From Altererythrobacter sp. (GTDB lineage: Bacteria > Pseudomonadota > Alphaproteobacteria > Sphingomonadales > Sphingomonadaceae): a stretch of 7,954 bases of DNA. A model generated the notes under the pieces. The model was given only the letters and a program-made list of their open reading frames with translations, made no database searches and was not told the origin of the DNA. The stretch spans positions 1 through 7,954 of the forward strand of contig WTKI01000122.1 in assembly GCA_011524425.1 (NCBI GenBank), read 5' to 3'. Position numbers and translations under genes: made by a program. This document shows, one piece after another, positions 1-6,327 of the stretch; the stretch's first letter is position 1, and each line of letters opens with the position of its first letter.

Positions 1-868
1 AGATATACTGTGTTCGTCCTGCGATGTGGGATTCGGCTGCGTAGATTGCGACGAGGCCCCTTGGCACGTCGCGCGATCCGGGGATCCTGACGGTCTGATC
101 GCCATTGGATCTGCTCGGACCGACGATGACCTGTCGCCCCTGCAACTCGCCGAGCACAGATTGTGCATCGGACCCGTTCATCGCCTGCGTATAATCCAGC
201 GTAGCCAACTCGCTAACCGGGATCGCATAGTCAACTAAGATCGTTTGTGGGACCTCGCTGGCGTTCTCAAGCAACGCGCTAGCTAATGTCTGGTAACTTT
301 TACCTTCAAACTGTTCCGAGCTCGGCATGAACCAAGTAAAGCCCAGCAGATCGCTTTTGTCGGGGTTGATTACCTCCGTGGCATCTCCGCGGATACTCGG
401 CAAAGAGTGGGTAATCTTGCCAAACCCATCGATCGTATTCGTTGTTTCAGCAATGAAGACAATCCGGTCCTCAAGCTGGGCCACAGCTGCGGCCAAGTCC
501 TCATCGTAGCGCTGTGGCGCCGCTTGATCGAACACGAAATCGACATAAATCTTCTCGGCACCGACCTGGTCCAGATTGCGGAGCAGCTTCGCGAGTTCCT
601 GCCGACGGTTAGGCGAATAGGGGTCCGCGATATCCTGATCAGAACCAATGTAAGCAAACTCTTGGGTTGCTTCGGCTTCAGCGAAGCGGGACTGCACCCC
701 CCACATCACTTGATCGACTGGCTCGAAAAAATTCAGCAAGAGAAATGCGAACGCGACTAGCCCTGCCCAAAGGGCATGGCGCAGGCGGTGCCACGTGCCA
801 GAGCGCGTGTTACGACCGATCAAGTCTTCCCAGCGCTCGGTCTTTTCAAGGCGAGTGTTCTCACTCAT
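1..868 (-). CDS. CHASE2-domain membrane sensor protein, N-terminal part (cut by window edge)
   Basis: An open frame reads without a stop from the ATG at 866-868 to the window edge, giving 289 residues with the C-terminus missing. About 30 polar residues are followed by one hydrophobic segment (about residues 32-48, core LVAFAFLLLNFF). A periplasmic-type region then fits CHASE2: DQVMWGVQSRF near 52-62, VGAEKIYVDFVFD near 102-114, and LQGRQVIVGPS with RIPGSRDVPRGL near 242-272, resembling the family's closing 'G(k)xVxIG...PG...G' stretch. CHASE2 is an extracellular sensory domain usually followed by about three membrane helices and then a cyclase, GGDEF/EAL, kinase or phosphatase output. That part lies outside the window, so the output is unknown. 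The start is supported by the membrane helix lying just behind it. Only a weak AGG lies upstream. Compared with serS and surE the gene seems to use more AT-ending codons (TTA, CTT, ACT). The family call is fairly sure, the ligand unknown. Confidence 0.75.
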   Translation of the reverse strand, partial: MSENTRLEKTERWEDLIGRNTRSGTWHRLRHALWAGLVAFAFLLLNFFEPVDQVMWGVQSRFAEAEATQEFAYIGSDQDIADPYSPNRRQELAKLLRNLDQVGAEKIYVDFVFDQAAPQRYDEDLAAAVAQLEDRIVFIAETTNTIDGFGKITHSLPSIRGDATEVINPDKSDLLGFTWFMPSSEQFEGKSYQTLASALLENASEVPQTILVDYAIPVSELATLDYTQAMNGSDAQSVLGELQGRQVIVGPSRSNGDQTVRIPGSRDVPRGLVAIYAAESHIAGRTQYI

Positions 869-1099
869 TACGGCAAGCCTATGCCTATAATGCGTTTAGA
901 TAAAGTTTACCTTGCACGGAACCCGAGCGTTAAACACGGCAGAAAAGCTGAGTTTTGATGGTTAACGAGGGCCTATATAGAATGGTTAAGGCGGTCTTAC
1001 CGGCGACTAGGTAAATCGCCCTAGAAAAGCGCAACTAGTCGGGCAGAAATAGCATAAAACGCTTTAAAATCATGCCTTTGTATAAAAGCGACATTCGCT
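869..1099. other. Gene-free gap between the CHASE2 gene and rimO
   Basis: About 230 bases, visibly richer in A and T than the flanking genes, with no open frame that looks like a protein. It should hold the promoter of the leftward CHASE2 gene, but I cannot pick convincing -35 and -10 boxes. The right end holds the hairpin listed separately. Several TTAA tetramers (930, 962, 986, 1064) occur without the spacing of a CtrA site. A weak inverted repeat, CGACTAG at 1004-1010 and CTAGTCG at 1035-1041, is also present. Confidence 0.6.
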
Positions 1100-1101
1100 T
1101 T
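1085..1101 (-). terminator. Possible rimO terminator hairpin overlapping its stop codon
   Basis: A perfect inverted repeat, AAAGCGA at 1085-1091 and TCGCTTT at 1095-1101, is separated by three bases. Read on the minus strand it overlaps the TAA stop of rimO and its right arm ends in TTTT followed by ATAC. This resembles a small intrinsic terminator, but the stem has only four G:C pairs and the T tract is short, so termination strength is uncertain. Confidence 0.35.
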
Positions 1102-2479
1102 AGGCAGGAACTCCGAAAAGGTCATGTGCATCAGCATCTTCGACTAGGACAGATATGACCTGACCGGCCAAAAGGTTATCACTCACATTGCGCAAAAAAA
1201 CTTGTCCGTCGATCTCTGGTGCGTCAGCCTGACTGCGGCCTGTCGCGCCAGTGTCCCCGTCTTCGTCAGGTTCGCCAACTTCATCGATGATAACCGGGAT
1301 CGTCGATCCGACCTTTGCGGCGAGCTTAGCTGCGCTGATCCGCTCTGTAACTTCCATGAGCCGGGCATAGCGTTCTTCCTTGAGCGCTTCCGGCACCGGG
1401 TCCGGCAAATCATTTGCTGCCGCGCCCTCTACAGGTTCAAATCGGAATGCGCCTACGCGGTCGAGCTGCGCTTCTTCCAGCCATTCCAGCAGGTATTCGA
1501 AATCAGCCTCTGTCTCGCCGGGGAAGCCCACCACAAAGGACGATCGGATGGCAATCTCCGGGCAAACCTCTCGCCAGTTTTTCAATCGCTCAAGAACCTT
1601 GGCTTCGTTGGCCGGCCGCTTCATTGCGCGCAGCACATTAGGGCTGGCATGCTGGAAAGGGATGTCGAGATAGGGGGTAAGCAAACCCTCTGCCATCAAA
1701 GGGATCACCGCATCGACATGCGGGTAGGGGTAGACATAGTGCAGGCGCACCCAAGGCGCTTGATCATCCACGGTGCGCAACTGGCCAAGTTCGCGCGCCA
1801 GATCTGTCATGTGCGCGCGGACTTCGCGGTCTTTCCAGCTACGGGCCTCATGCCGCGTGTCGACGCCATAGGCCGACGTATCCTGACTGATAACGAGTAG
1901 CTCGCGCGTGCCGGCAGCGACCAGCTTTTCGGCTTCGCGAAGCACTGCATCCACGCGCCTGCTGGCAAGCTTACCGCGCAGTTGCGGAATGATGCAGAAC
2001 GCGCAGGAGTGATTGCAACCCTCTGAAATCTTTAAGTAACTGTAATGGCGCGGGGTGAGCTTTATGTCTTGCTCTGAAGGCTGCGGGATCAAGTCAACGA
2101 ACGGCCCTTGCGACGGCGGGGCATGGGTATGCACCGCATCGACCACTTGCTCATATTGATGCGCGCCAGTGACTGCGAGCACTTGCGGGTGAGCGGCTCT
2201 GATCGCGTCTGCCTCTTCGCCCATGCAGCCGGTCACGATGACGCGGCCGTTTTCTGCAATCGCTTCGCCAATGGCTGCAAGGCTTTCTTCCTTGGCGCTG
2301 TCGAGGAAACCGCAAGTGTTGACGAGCACAACATCAGCGCCGGCATAATCCGGGCTCATGGCATATCCATCAGCGCGAAGGCGCGTGAGAATTCTCTCTG
2401 AATCGACCAGCGCTTTCGGGCAGCCAAGGCTGACCATGCCGACCTTTTTCTGGTCCGGGAGTGCAGTTGTCGAAGTCAT
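1100..2479 (-). CDS. rimO: Ribosomal protein S12 (aspartate) methylthiotransferase RimO
   Basis: RimO is a radical-SAM iron-sulfur enzyme that adds a methylthio group to the beta carbon of a conserved aspartate of ribosomal protein S12 in the cytoplasm. The 459 residues show all three parts of the family. The N-terminal UPF0004 domain has its three cluster cysteines at C20 ([12 protein letters not shown]), C56 (NTCGF) and C85 (GCMGEE). The radical-SAM domain carries CxxxCxxC at C155, C159 and C162 ([10 protein letters not shown]), followed by [13 protein letters not shown]-terminal TRAM domain spans about 390-455. [12 protein letters not shown] and [12 protein letters not shown] favour RimO over the tRNA enzyme MiaB. 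Length is normal. The ATG at 2477-2479 has a weak AGAGG about 10 bases upstream and directly precedes the conserved N-terminus. The gene stands alone, divergent from the DUF1761 gene with 77 bases between start codons. The call is very sure. Confidence 0.97.
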   Translation of the reverse strand: MTSTTALPDQKKVGMVSLGCPKALVDSERILTRLRADGYAMSPDYAGADVVLVNTCGFLDSAKEESLAAIGEAIAENGRVIVTGCMGEEADAIRAAHPQVLAVTGAHQYEQVVDAVHTHAPPSQGPFVDLIPQPSEQDIKLTPRHYSYLKISEGCNHSCAFCIIPQLRGKLASRRVDAVLREAEKLVAAGTRELLVISQDTSAYGVDTRHEARSWKDREVRAHMTDLARELGQLRTVDDQAPWVRLHYVYPYPHVDAVIPLMAEGLLTPYLDIPFQHASPNVLRAMKRPANEAKVLERLKNWREVCPEIAIRSSFVVGFPGETEADFEYLLEWLEEAQLDRVGAFRFEPVEGAAANDLPDPVPEALKEERYARLMEVTERISAAKLAAKVGSTIPVIIDEVGEPDEDGDTGATGRSQADAPEIDGQVFLRNVSDNLLAGQVISVLVEDADAHDLFGVPA

Positions 2480-2514
2480 GCTGCGCGGCCTCTACACGGG
2501 TTGACCAAATTGCG

Positions 2515-2528
2515 CTAGGCTATCCTAG
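2515..2528. repeat. Small hairpin CTAGG-CTAT-CCTAG in the rimO/DUF1761 divergent region
   Basis: A perfect 5-base inverted repeat with a 4-base loop lies in the 77-base space between the divergent starts of rimO and the DUF1761 gene, 15 bases upstream of the DUF1761 ribosome binding site. A TTGACC hexamer at 2501-2506 would make a good -35 box for the rightward gene, but no good -10 box sits at 16-18 bases. TATCCT at 2521-2526 lies only 14 bases away. The hairpin could be an operator or chance. Confidence 0.25.
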
Positions 2529-2543
2529 AGGGACGCAAGAAAT

Positions 2544-2549
2544 GGGAGG
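2544..2549 (+). promoter_or_regulatory. Strong ribosome binding site of the DUF1761 gene
   Basis: GGGAGG lies 7 bases before the ATG at 2557 and is close to the ideal Shine-Dalgarno sequence. It decides the start: the open frame extends upstream to an ATG at 2461, but that extension would run through the rimO start region and has no membrane-protein character. Confidence 0.8.
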
Positions 2550-2556
2550 TAAGAGC

Positions 2557-2967
2557 ATGAATTTGCTAGACGTAAACTGGCTCGCCATTGTGCTGGCGGC
2601 GCTATGCGGGTTTGTCGTGGGAGGGCTGTGGTATGGCCCGATTATGGGCAAGAAATGGATGGGTGCCGTTGGCCTTACAGAGGACGACATAAAGGGCTCC
2701 AATATGAGCCTCATCTATGGTGGGGCCTTCGCCTTTTCACTGCTGGCCAGTTGGACTTTAGCACATACTTTCGCAAGCTATGCGCAAGATTTGAGCGCGA
2801 TGGTCAAAGTGCTCACAGCCTTTGGCGTGGCGCTGGGTTTCATTGTGCCGGCAATCGGGACGAACTATCTTTTCAGTCAGAAAAACAAGAGCTTGTTCTT
2901 CATCGATGCATGCTATTGGCTGCTGTTTTACATCGCGATGGGGCTGGTCCACGCTTACATGCCCTAA
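2557..2967 (+). CDS. DUF1761 family small integral membrane protein
   Basis: A 136-residue protein with about four hydrophobic segments: roughly residues 8-28 (WLAIVLAALCGFVVGGLWYG), 48-66, 77-98 and 112-133. The opening NWLAIVLAALCGFVVGGLWYGP followed by MGKKWM matches the hallmark of DUF1761, whose members are short four-helix inner-membrane proteins of unknown function. The first helix carries the small-residue and WYGP pattern typical of the family, and the polar stretch MGAVGLTEDDIKG follows as in relatives. The start at 2557 is fixed by a GGGAGG ribosome binding site. The gene is divergent from rimO and convergent with the potassium channel gene, so it is probably transcribed alone. Family membership is fairly sure. 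No biochemical role can be given. Confidence 0.88.
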   Translation: MNLLDVNWLAIVLAALCGFVVGGLWYGPIMGKKWMGAVGLTEDDIKGSNMSLIYGGAFAFSLLASWTLAHTFASYAQDLSAMVKVLTAFGVALGFIVPAIGTNYLFSQKNKSLFFIDACYWLLFYIAMGLVHAYMP

Positions 2968-2989
2968 AGCGACCTAAAGCGACCTAAGA
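2963..2989 (+). repeat. Tandem 10-base repeats across the end of the DUF1761 gene
   Basis: The unit CCTAAAGCGA occurs at 2963-2972 and again at 2973-2982, followed by a partial third copy (CCTAAGAG) from 2983. The first copy contains the gene's TAA stop at 2965-2967. All copies carry a CTAA core, so a stop or near-stop is repeated. The pattern looks like slippage or a local duplication. No function is evident. Confidence 0.6.
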
Positions 2990-3015
2990 GGGGCCAAGGG
3001 TGACCTAACCCCTCT
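2987..3015. terminator. Possible bidirectional terminator between convergent genes
   Basis: A perfect 7-base inverted repeat, AGAGGGG at 2987-2993 and CCCCTCT at 3009-3015, has a 15-base loop. It lies between the stops of the rightward DUF1761 gene (2967) and the leftward channel gene (3048), where a shared terminator is expected. Neither strand has a real T tract after the stem, so intrinsic termination is doubtful. Confidence 0.35.
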
Positions 3016-3047
3016 ATTCAAGTAGCAAGCGGCCAGTAAACGGTAGC

Positions 3048-4121
3048 TTAGATATCGCCGTTCTCGCTAGGCCGGATTTCAACCACAATATCGCCGGGGA
3101 GGAGGCATTCAGCTTCCTTCTCCCAATAGCCGATGGCGTTGCCTTGCCGATAAACGCGCAGTCCTACTCCGCCCGTTTCCAACTGGTGGATCGACTGACC
3201 GCATTCTTCTTCTGTCACTTCGCGTTCAACCAATTGGACGCGGCCTGTTACAGACGCCAGATCAGCGAGATATTCCGAGATATGCGTGCCGGTGGCGCTG
3301 CCAGCCAGCAGCAGGCCGGTAAAGCGCACCGGATTGATGACATTGTTCGCGCCTGCTTGCCGTGCGAGCGATTCATTGTCATCGGCGCGCACCACCACGC
3401 TAATCGGGACATGCGGAGCAAGCTGGCGAACCGTCAGAACAATCAGGATAGATGTGTCATCGCGCCCTGCTGACACCAGCACATTTTGCGCTTTCGAGAT
3501 ATGCACCGCTTTAAGGATCTGATCGCGGGTTGCGTCTGCTGCCATAACGTTGCAACCCAGCGCCTCTGCTTCTGCTAGCCGTTCCTCGCTTGGGTCAACC
3601 ACAACGATATTGCTGGCATCAGTGCCGCGTTCAATCAGTTCATTGACGCTTTCAGAGCCGGATATCCCATAGCCCAGCACAACGATATGGTCAGTGAGGT
3701 TTTCCTGAATTCGAGCCATGCGCCACTTCTCCCAGCTGCGCTTGATAATGAAGTTATAGGCGGTGCCAACGAAGATAAACAACACGGCAAAGCGCACTGG
3801 CGTGACAATAACCGCTTCGATCAGCCGCGCTCTGTCTGATACTGGCGCGATATCGCCAAAGCCGGTGGTGGTGATGGAAATCATCGTGAAGTAAACGATG
3901 TCGAGGAAGCTGACCTCGCCATCGACATTGTCCACCAGACCGGACCGGTCCCACCAGTGGATCAGAATGACCAACCCAATCAGCAGCAGCGCCAGCCCGA
4001 TGCGGATACCCAGATCGCCCCAAACGGGAATTCTCACTGCACGGCGCAATGGCTTGAACCGCTGTAGCCTTTTGGCTGGAGCCTTGCGAGGCGGCACGCT
4101 GCGTTTGGCAGGTTTGGTCAT
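3048..4121 (-). CDS. Two-helix potassium channel with cytoplasmic RCK (TrkA-N/TrkA-C) domain
   Basis: From the ATG at 4121 the protein has 357 residues. A basic N-terminus (1-35) precedes a membrane helix (about 38-55), a pore helix, a selectivity filter TTTGFGD at 84-90, and a second helix (about 101-125). A TrkA-N Rossmann domain follows (about 144-260) with GYGISG (GxGxxG at 150-155) and the acidic D176 after strand two, typical of NAD or nucleotide binding. A TrkA-C-like domain covers about 285-350. This is the layout of MthK-like ligand-gated K+ channels, which form tetramers in the inner membrane. The filter has F in place of the common Y (GFGD instead of GYGD), a known variant. An upstream TTG at 4169 would overlap surE, and the ATG at 4121, 16 bases after the surE stop, is preferred. 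AGGG lies about 9 bases upstream. It is third in the serS-surE-channel operon. Whether flux is inward or outward and which ligand gates it cannot be seen. Confidence 0.9.
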   Translation of the reverse strand: MTKPAKRSVPPRKAPAKRLQRFKPLRRAVRIPVWGDLGIRIGLALLLIGLVILIHWWDRSGLVDNVDGEVSFLDIVYFTMISITTTGFGDIAPVSDRARLIEAVIVTPVRFAVLFIFVGTAYNFIIKRSWEKWRMARIQENLTDHIVVLGYGISGSESVNELIERGTDASNIVVVDPSEERLAEAEALGCNVMAADATRDQILKAVHISKAQNVLVSAGRDDTSILIVLTVRQLAPHVPISVVVRADDNESLARQAGANNVINPVRFTGLLLAGSATGTHISEYLADLASVTGRVQLVEREVTEEECGQSIHQLETGGVGLRVYRQGNAIGYWEKEAECLLPGDIVVEIRPSENGDI

Positions 4122-4137
4122 GCGCGAATGCCCTGCA

Positions 4138-4902
4138 TCAACCGTTAAACCGCGCGGCCAACGCCTCAACCGAGGCGTGATGGGTTAAATCCAATTGCAG
4201 CGGCGTCACTGCGACAAAGCCCTCGTCAATTGCTTCCAAATCGGTGTTATGGTCGGGCGTGTGCTCGATGGCGTCAAGTCCGAACCAATAATAACGCCCG
4301 CCGCGTGGGTCGCGCGCTTCGACAACGCTGCTTCTGCCATAGTCGTGAAAACCCTGGCTGGTGACGCGAATGCCGTTCACATCGCTGGCAGCAGCGCAAG
4401 GGAAATTCATGCTGACCAGCGTGCGCGGTTCCATCGGCGCGTCGAGCAAAGGCGCGATTGCTTGCGGTCCCCAATGGCGGGCTGCGGCAAAGCGGTCGCC
4501 CCATGAAGGGCGCTCTTGCTTCATGACCTGGCTAAGCGCGATAGAGCGGATACCCGCCAGCGATCCTTCCATGGCCGCCGACACTGTGCCGGAATAGGTG
4601 ATGTCATCGCCCAGATTGGCACCTGCATTAACGCCGGACAGGATCAGGTCAGGCGGGCTGTCCATCACCTGTTTGAGGCCAATAGAGACCGCATCAGTTG
4701 GTGTGCCGGTCACAGACCAGCGCCGCTCGCTATGTTTGCGCAGGCGCACAGGCATAGAAAGGGTTAGCGAGTGGCCAGCACCGGTTTGATTGTCGGACGG
4801 CGCGCACACCCACACATCATCGCTGAACTGCGCCGCGATTTCCTCCAGCACTTCCAGGCCCGGCGCGTGGATACCGTCATCATTGGTGACGAGGATGCGC
4901 AT
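4138..4902 (-). CDS. surE: 5'/3'-nucleotidase (survival protein) SurE
   Basis: SurE is a metal-dependent phosphatase that removes phosphate from nucleoside 5'- and 3'-monophosphates and is linked to stationary-phase survival. The 254 residues start with [15 protein letters not shown], where D8 and D9 are metal ligands. T40 stands where E. coli has the ligand S39 (DNQTGAGHSLTL), and N92 (SGVNAGANLGDD) is the fourth ligand. YSGTVSAAMEG at 103-113 is the other family signature. Length is normal. The start codon overlaps the serS stop by one base (TGATG), so translation is probably coupled, with GGAG 11 bases upstream inside serS. The potassium channel gene follows after 16 bases. In many proteobacteria surE is followed by pcm (protein-isoaspartate methyltransferase), which is absent here. 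The call is very sure. Confidence 0.97.
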   Translation of the reverse strand: MRILVTNDDGIHAPGLEVLEEIAAQFSDDVWVCAPSDNQTGAGHSLTLSMPVRLRKHSERRWSVTGTPTDAVSIGLKQVMDSPPDLILSGVNAGANLGDDITYSGTVSAAMEGSLAGIRSIALSQVMKQERPSWGDRFAAARHWGPQAIAPLLDAPMEPRTLVSMNFPCAAASDVNGIRVTSQGFHDYGRSSVVEARDPRGGRYYWFGLDAIEHTPDHNTDLEAIDEGFVAVTPLQLDLTHHASVEALAARFNG

Positions 4903-6185
4903 CAGGCGATAGGCTCCAGCTTCTCGACCCCGCCCATATAGGGCTTCAGCGCTTCAGGCACAGTGACGCTTCCATCGGCGTTTTGATAATTCTCCAGCAC
5001 GGCCACGAGCGCGCGCCCGACCGCCAAGCCAGAACCGTTCAAAGTATGGACATGCTCGGTCTTTTTCTTCTCGCCCGCGACGCGATACCGCGTCTTCATC
5101 CGATGGGCCTGAAACGCGCCGGTGTTGGAGCAAGGGCTGATCTCACGATAGGCGCCTTGGCCGGGCAGCCATACCTCCAGATCATAAGTCTTGCGCGCGC
5201 CGAACCCCATATCGCCGGTGCACAGCAGCATTTTGCGATAAGGCAATTCAAGCGCTTCTAAGATCACCTCTGCGGCCTCTGTCATGCGCTCGTGTTCGGC
5301 TTCGCTGTCCTCGGGCTTCACCACGCTGACAAGCTCGCACTTTTCAAACTGGTGCTGTCGAATGAAGCCGCGCGTGTCCTTGCCAGCAGAGCCTGCTTCG
5401 CTGCGAAAACACAAGGTCAATGCCGTCATGCGCATGGGCAGCGCGCTTTCTTCGAGCAGCTCGCCCATAACGCTGGCGGTCAGGCTGACTTCGGATGTCG
5501 GGATGAGCCAGCGCTCATCAGTTGTGCGGAAGCTGTCTTCTGCAAACTTCGGCAGCTTGTCGGTCCCATACATGGCGTCATCTTTGACCAGCACAGGCGG
5601 GTTGCATTCCACGTAGCCAAAATCGCGCGTCTGACGGTCGATCATGAACTGGCCAAGCGCGCGATGCAGCCGCGCCACATCGCCGCGCAAGAAGGTAAAG
5701 CGCGCGCCGGAGATATTCGCGCCGGTCTCAAAATCCATGCCTAATGCAGGGGCGAAATCAGCATGTTCCTTCGGCTCAAAATCAAAGCTTGGCTTGTCGC
5801 CCCAGCTGGATATTTCAACATTATCCGCTTCGTCTTCGCCTTGCGGTACATCGTCTGCGGGCAAGTTCGGAATGACAGCAAGCGCTGCTTCCAGTTCCGC
5901 ACCCAGCGCGCGCTCTTCCTCTTCCACTTGCGGCATGGTTTGCTTGATTTCAGCAACTTCGGCTTTCAGCGCGTCGGCCTTTTCCGTGTCGCCTTGACCC
6001 ATGGCCTGACCAATCTGCTTGGAAGCATCATTGCGGCGGCTCTGCATCTCTTGCAGCTTAGTGGTCAGCGCGCGGCGGTTCTCGTCCAACGCCAGCAAGC
6101 TTTGCGCTTGCGGTTCCAGCCCGCGCTTGGCCAGCCCTGCATCAAATGCAGCAGGATCGTCTCTGATCAATCGAATATCATGCAT
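4902..6185 (-). CDS. serS: Serine--tRNA ligase (seryl-tRNA synthetase)
   Basis: This class II synthetase charges tRNA-Ser (and tRNA-Sec) with serine. From the ATG at 6183-6185 it has 427 residues, the usual bacterial length. An N-terminal tRNA-binding coiled-coil arm spans about 30-105, starting after [11 protein letters not shown]. The catalytic core has a motif 1 region near 170-200, TSE at 230-232 (serine pocket), motif 2 [15 protein letters not shown] at 259-273, and motif 3 [17 protein letters not shown] at 382-398. [15 protein letters not shown] at 348-362 is also typical. The reading frame extends 57 codons further to 6356, but that part is not SerRS-like and would overlap the sulfotransferase start, so 6185 is chosen. 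The upstream AGGC is only a weak Shine-Dalgarno. It heads the leftward serS-surE-channel operon and is divergent from the sulfotransferase. The call is very sure. Confidence 0.97.
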   Translation of the reverse strand: MHDIRLIRDDPAAFDAGLAKRGLEPQAQSLLALDENRRALTTKLQEMQSRRNDASKQIGQAMGQGDTEKADALKAEVAEIKQTMPQVEEEERALGAELEAALAVIPNLPADDVPQGEDEADNVEISSWGDKPSFDFEPKEHADFAPALGMDFETGANISGARFTFLRGDVARLHRALGQFMIDRQTRDFGYVECNPPVLVKDDAMYGTDKLPKFAEDSFRTTDERWLIPTSEVSLTASVMGELLEESALPMRMTALTLCFRSEAGSAGKDTRGFIRQHQFEKCELVSVVKPEDSEAEHERMTEAAEVILEALELPYRKMLLCTGDMGFGARKTYDLEVWLPGQGAYREISPCSNTGAFQAHRMKTRYRVAGEKKKTEHVHTLNGSGLAVGRALVAVLENYQNADGSVTVPEALKPYMGGVEKLEPIA

Positions 6186-6327
6186 GGTGTGTGCGCCTAT
6201 GCCTTTTCGTTTGCGCAATTGCCAGTCTTTGCCGTGTGGTACCCCCGTTGAAAATGCTCGCAAACTTGCAAGACGCTGCGGAAAGGGTAGGGCTGGGGCG
6301 CGTTCGATGGAAATTTGACGCGCCGCC
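6186..6327. promoter_or_regulatory. Divergent promoter region of serS and the sulfotransferase gene
   Basis: These 142 bases separate the leftward serS start from the rightward sulfotransferase ATG and must hold the promoter of the serS operon. Candidate elements are weak: TTGAAA at 6249-6254 on the plus strand, and CATAGG on the minus strand just upstream of serS. I could not assign a convincing -35/-10 pair in either direction, nor a tRNA-type leader or T-box. Confidence 0.4.

Noticed and set aside
407..760. 117-residue plus-strand frame within the CHASE2 gene
   Set aside because: It is the antisense shadow of an open frame with a recognisable membrane helix and CHASE2 features on the other strand.
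930..1067. TTAA tetramers that might be CtrA binding sites
   Set aside because: None are arranged as TTAA-N7-TTAA. The gaps are far larger, so AT richness explains them.
1202..1900. 232-residue open frame on the plus strand inside rimO
   Set aside because: It lies fully antisense to rimO, whose every family motif is intact. The translation has no recognisable domain and looks like a GC-rich shadow frame.
2461..2556. Upstream ATG extension of the DUF1761 protein
   Set aside because: The GGGAGG site at 2544-2549 fits the ATG at 2557, and the extension would run across the rimO start and promoter region.
4122..4169. Upstream TTG start for the potassium channel
   Set aside because: It would overlap surE by 32 bases and use a rarer start codon. 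The ATG at 4121 gives a normal channel N-terminus.
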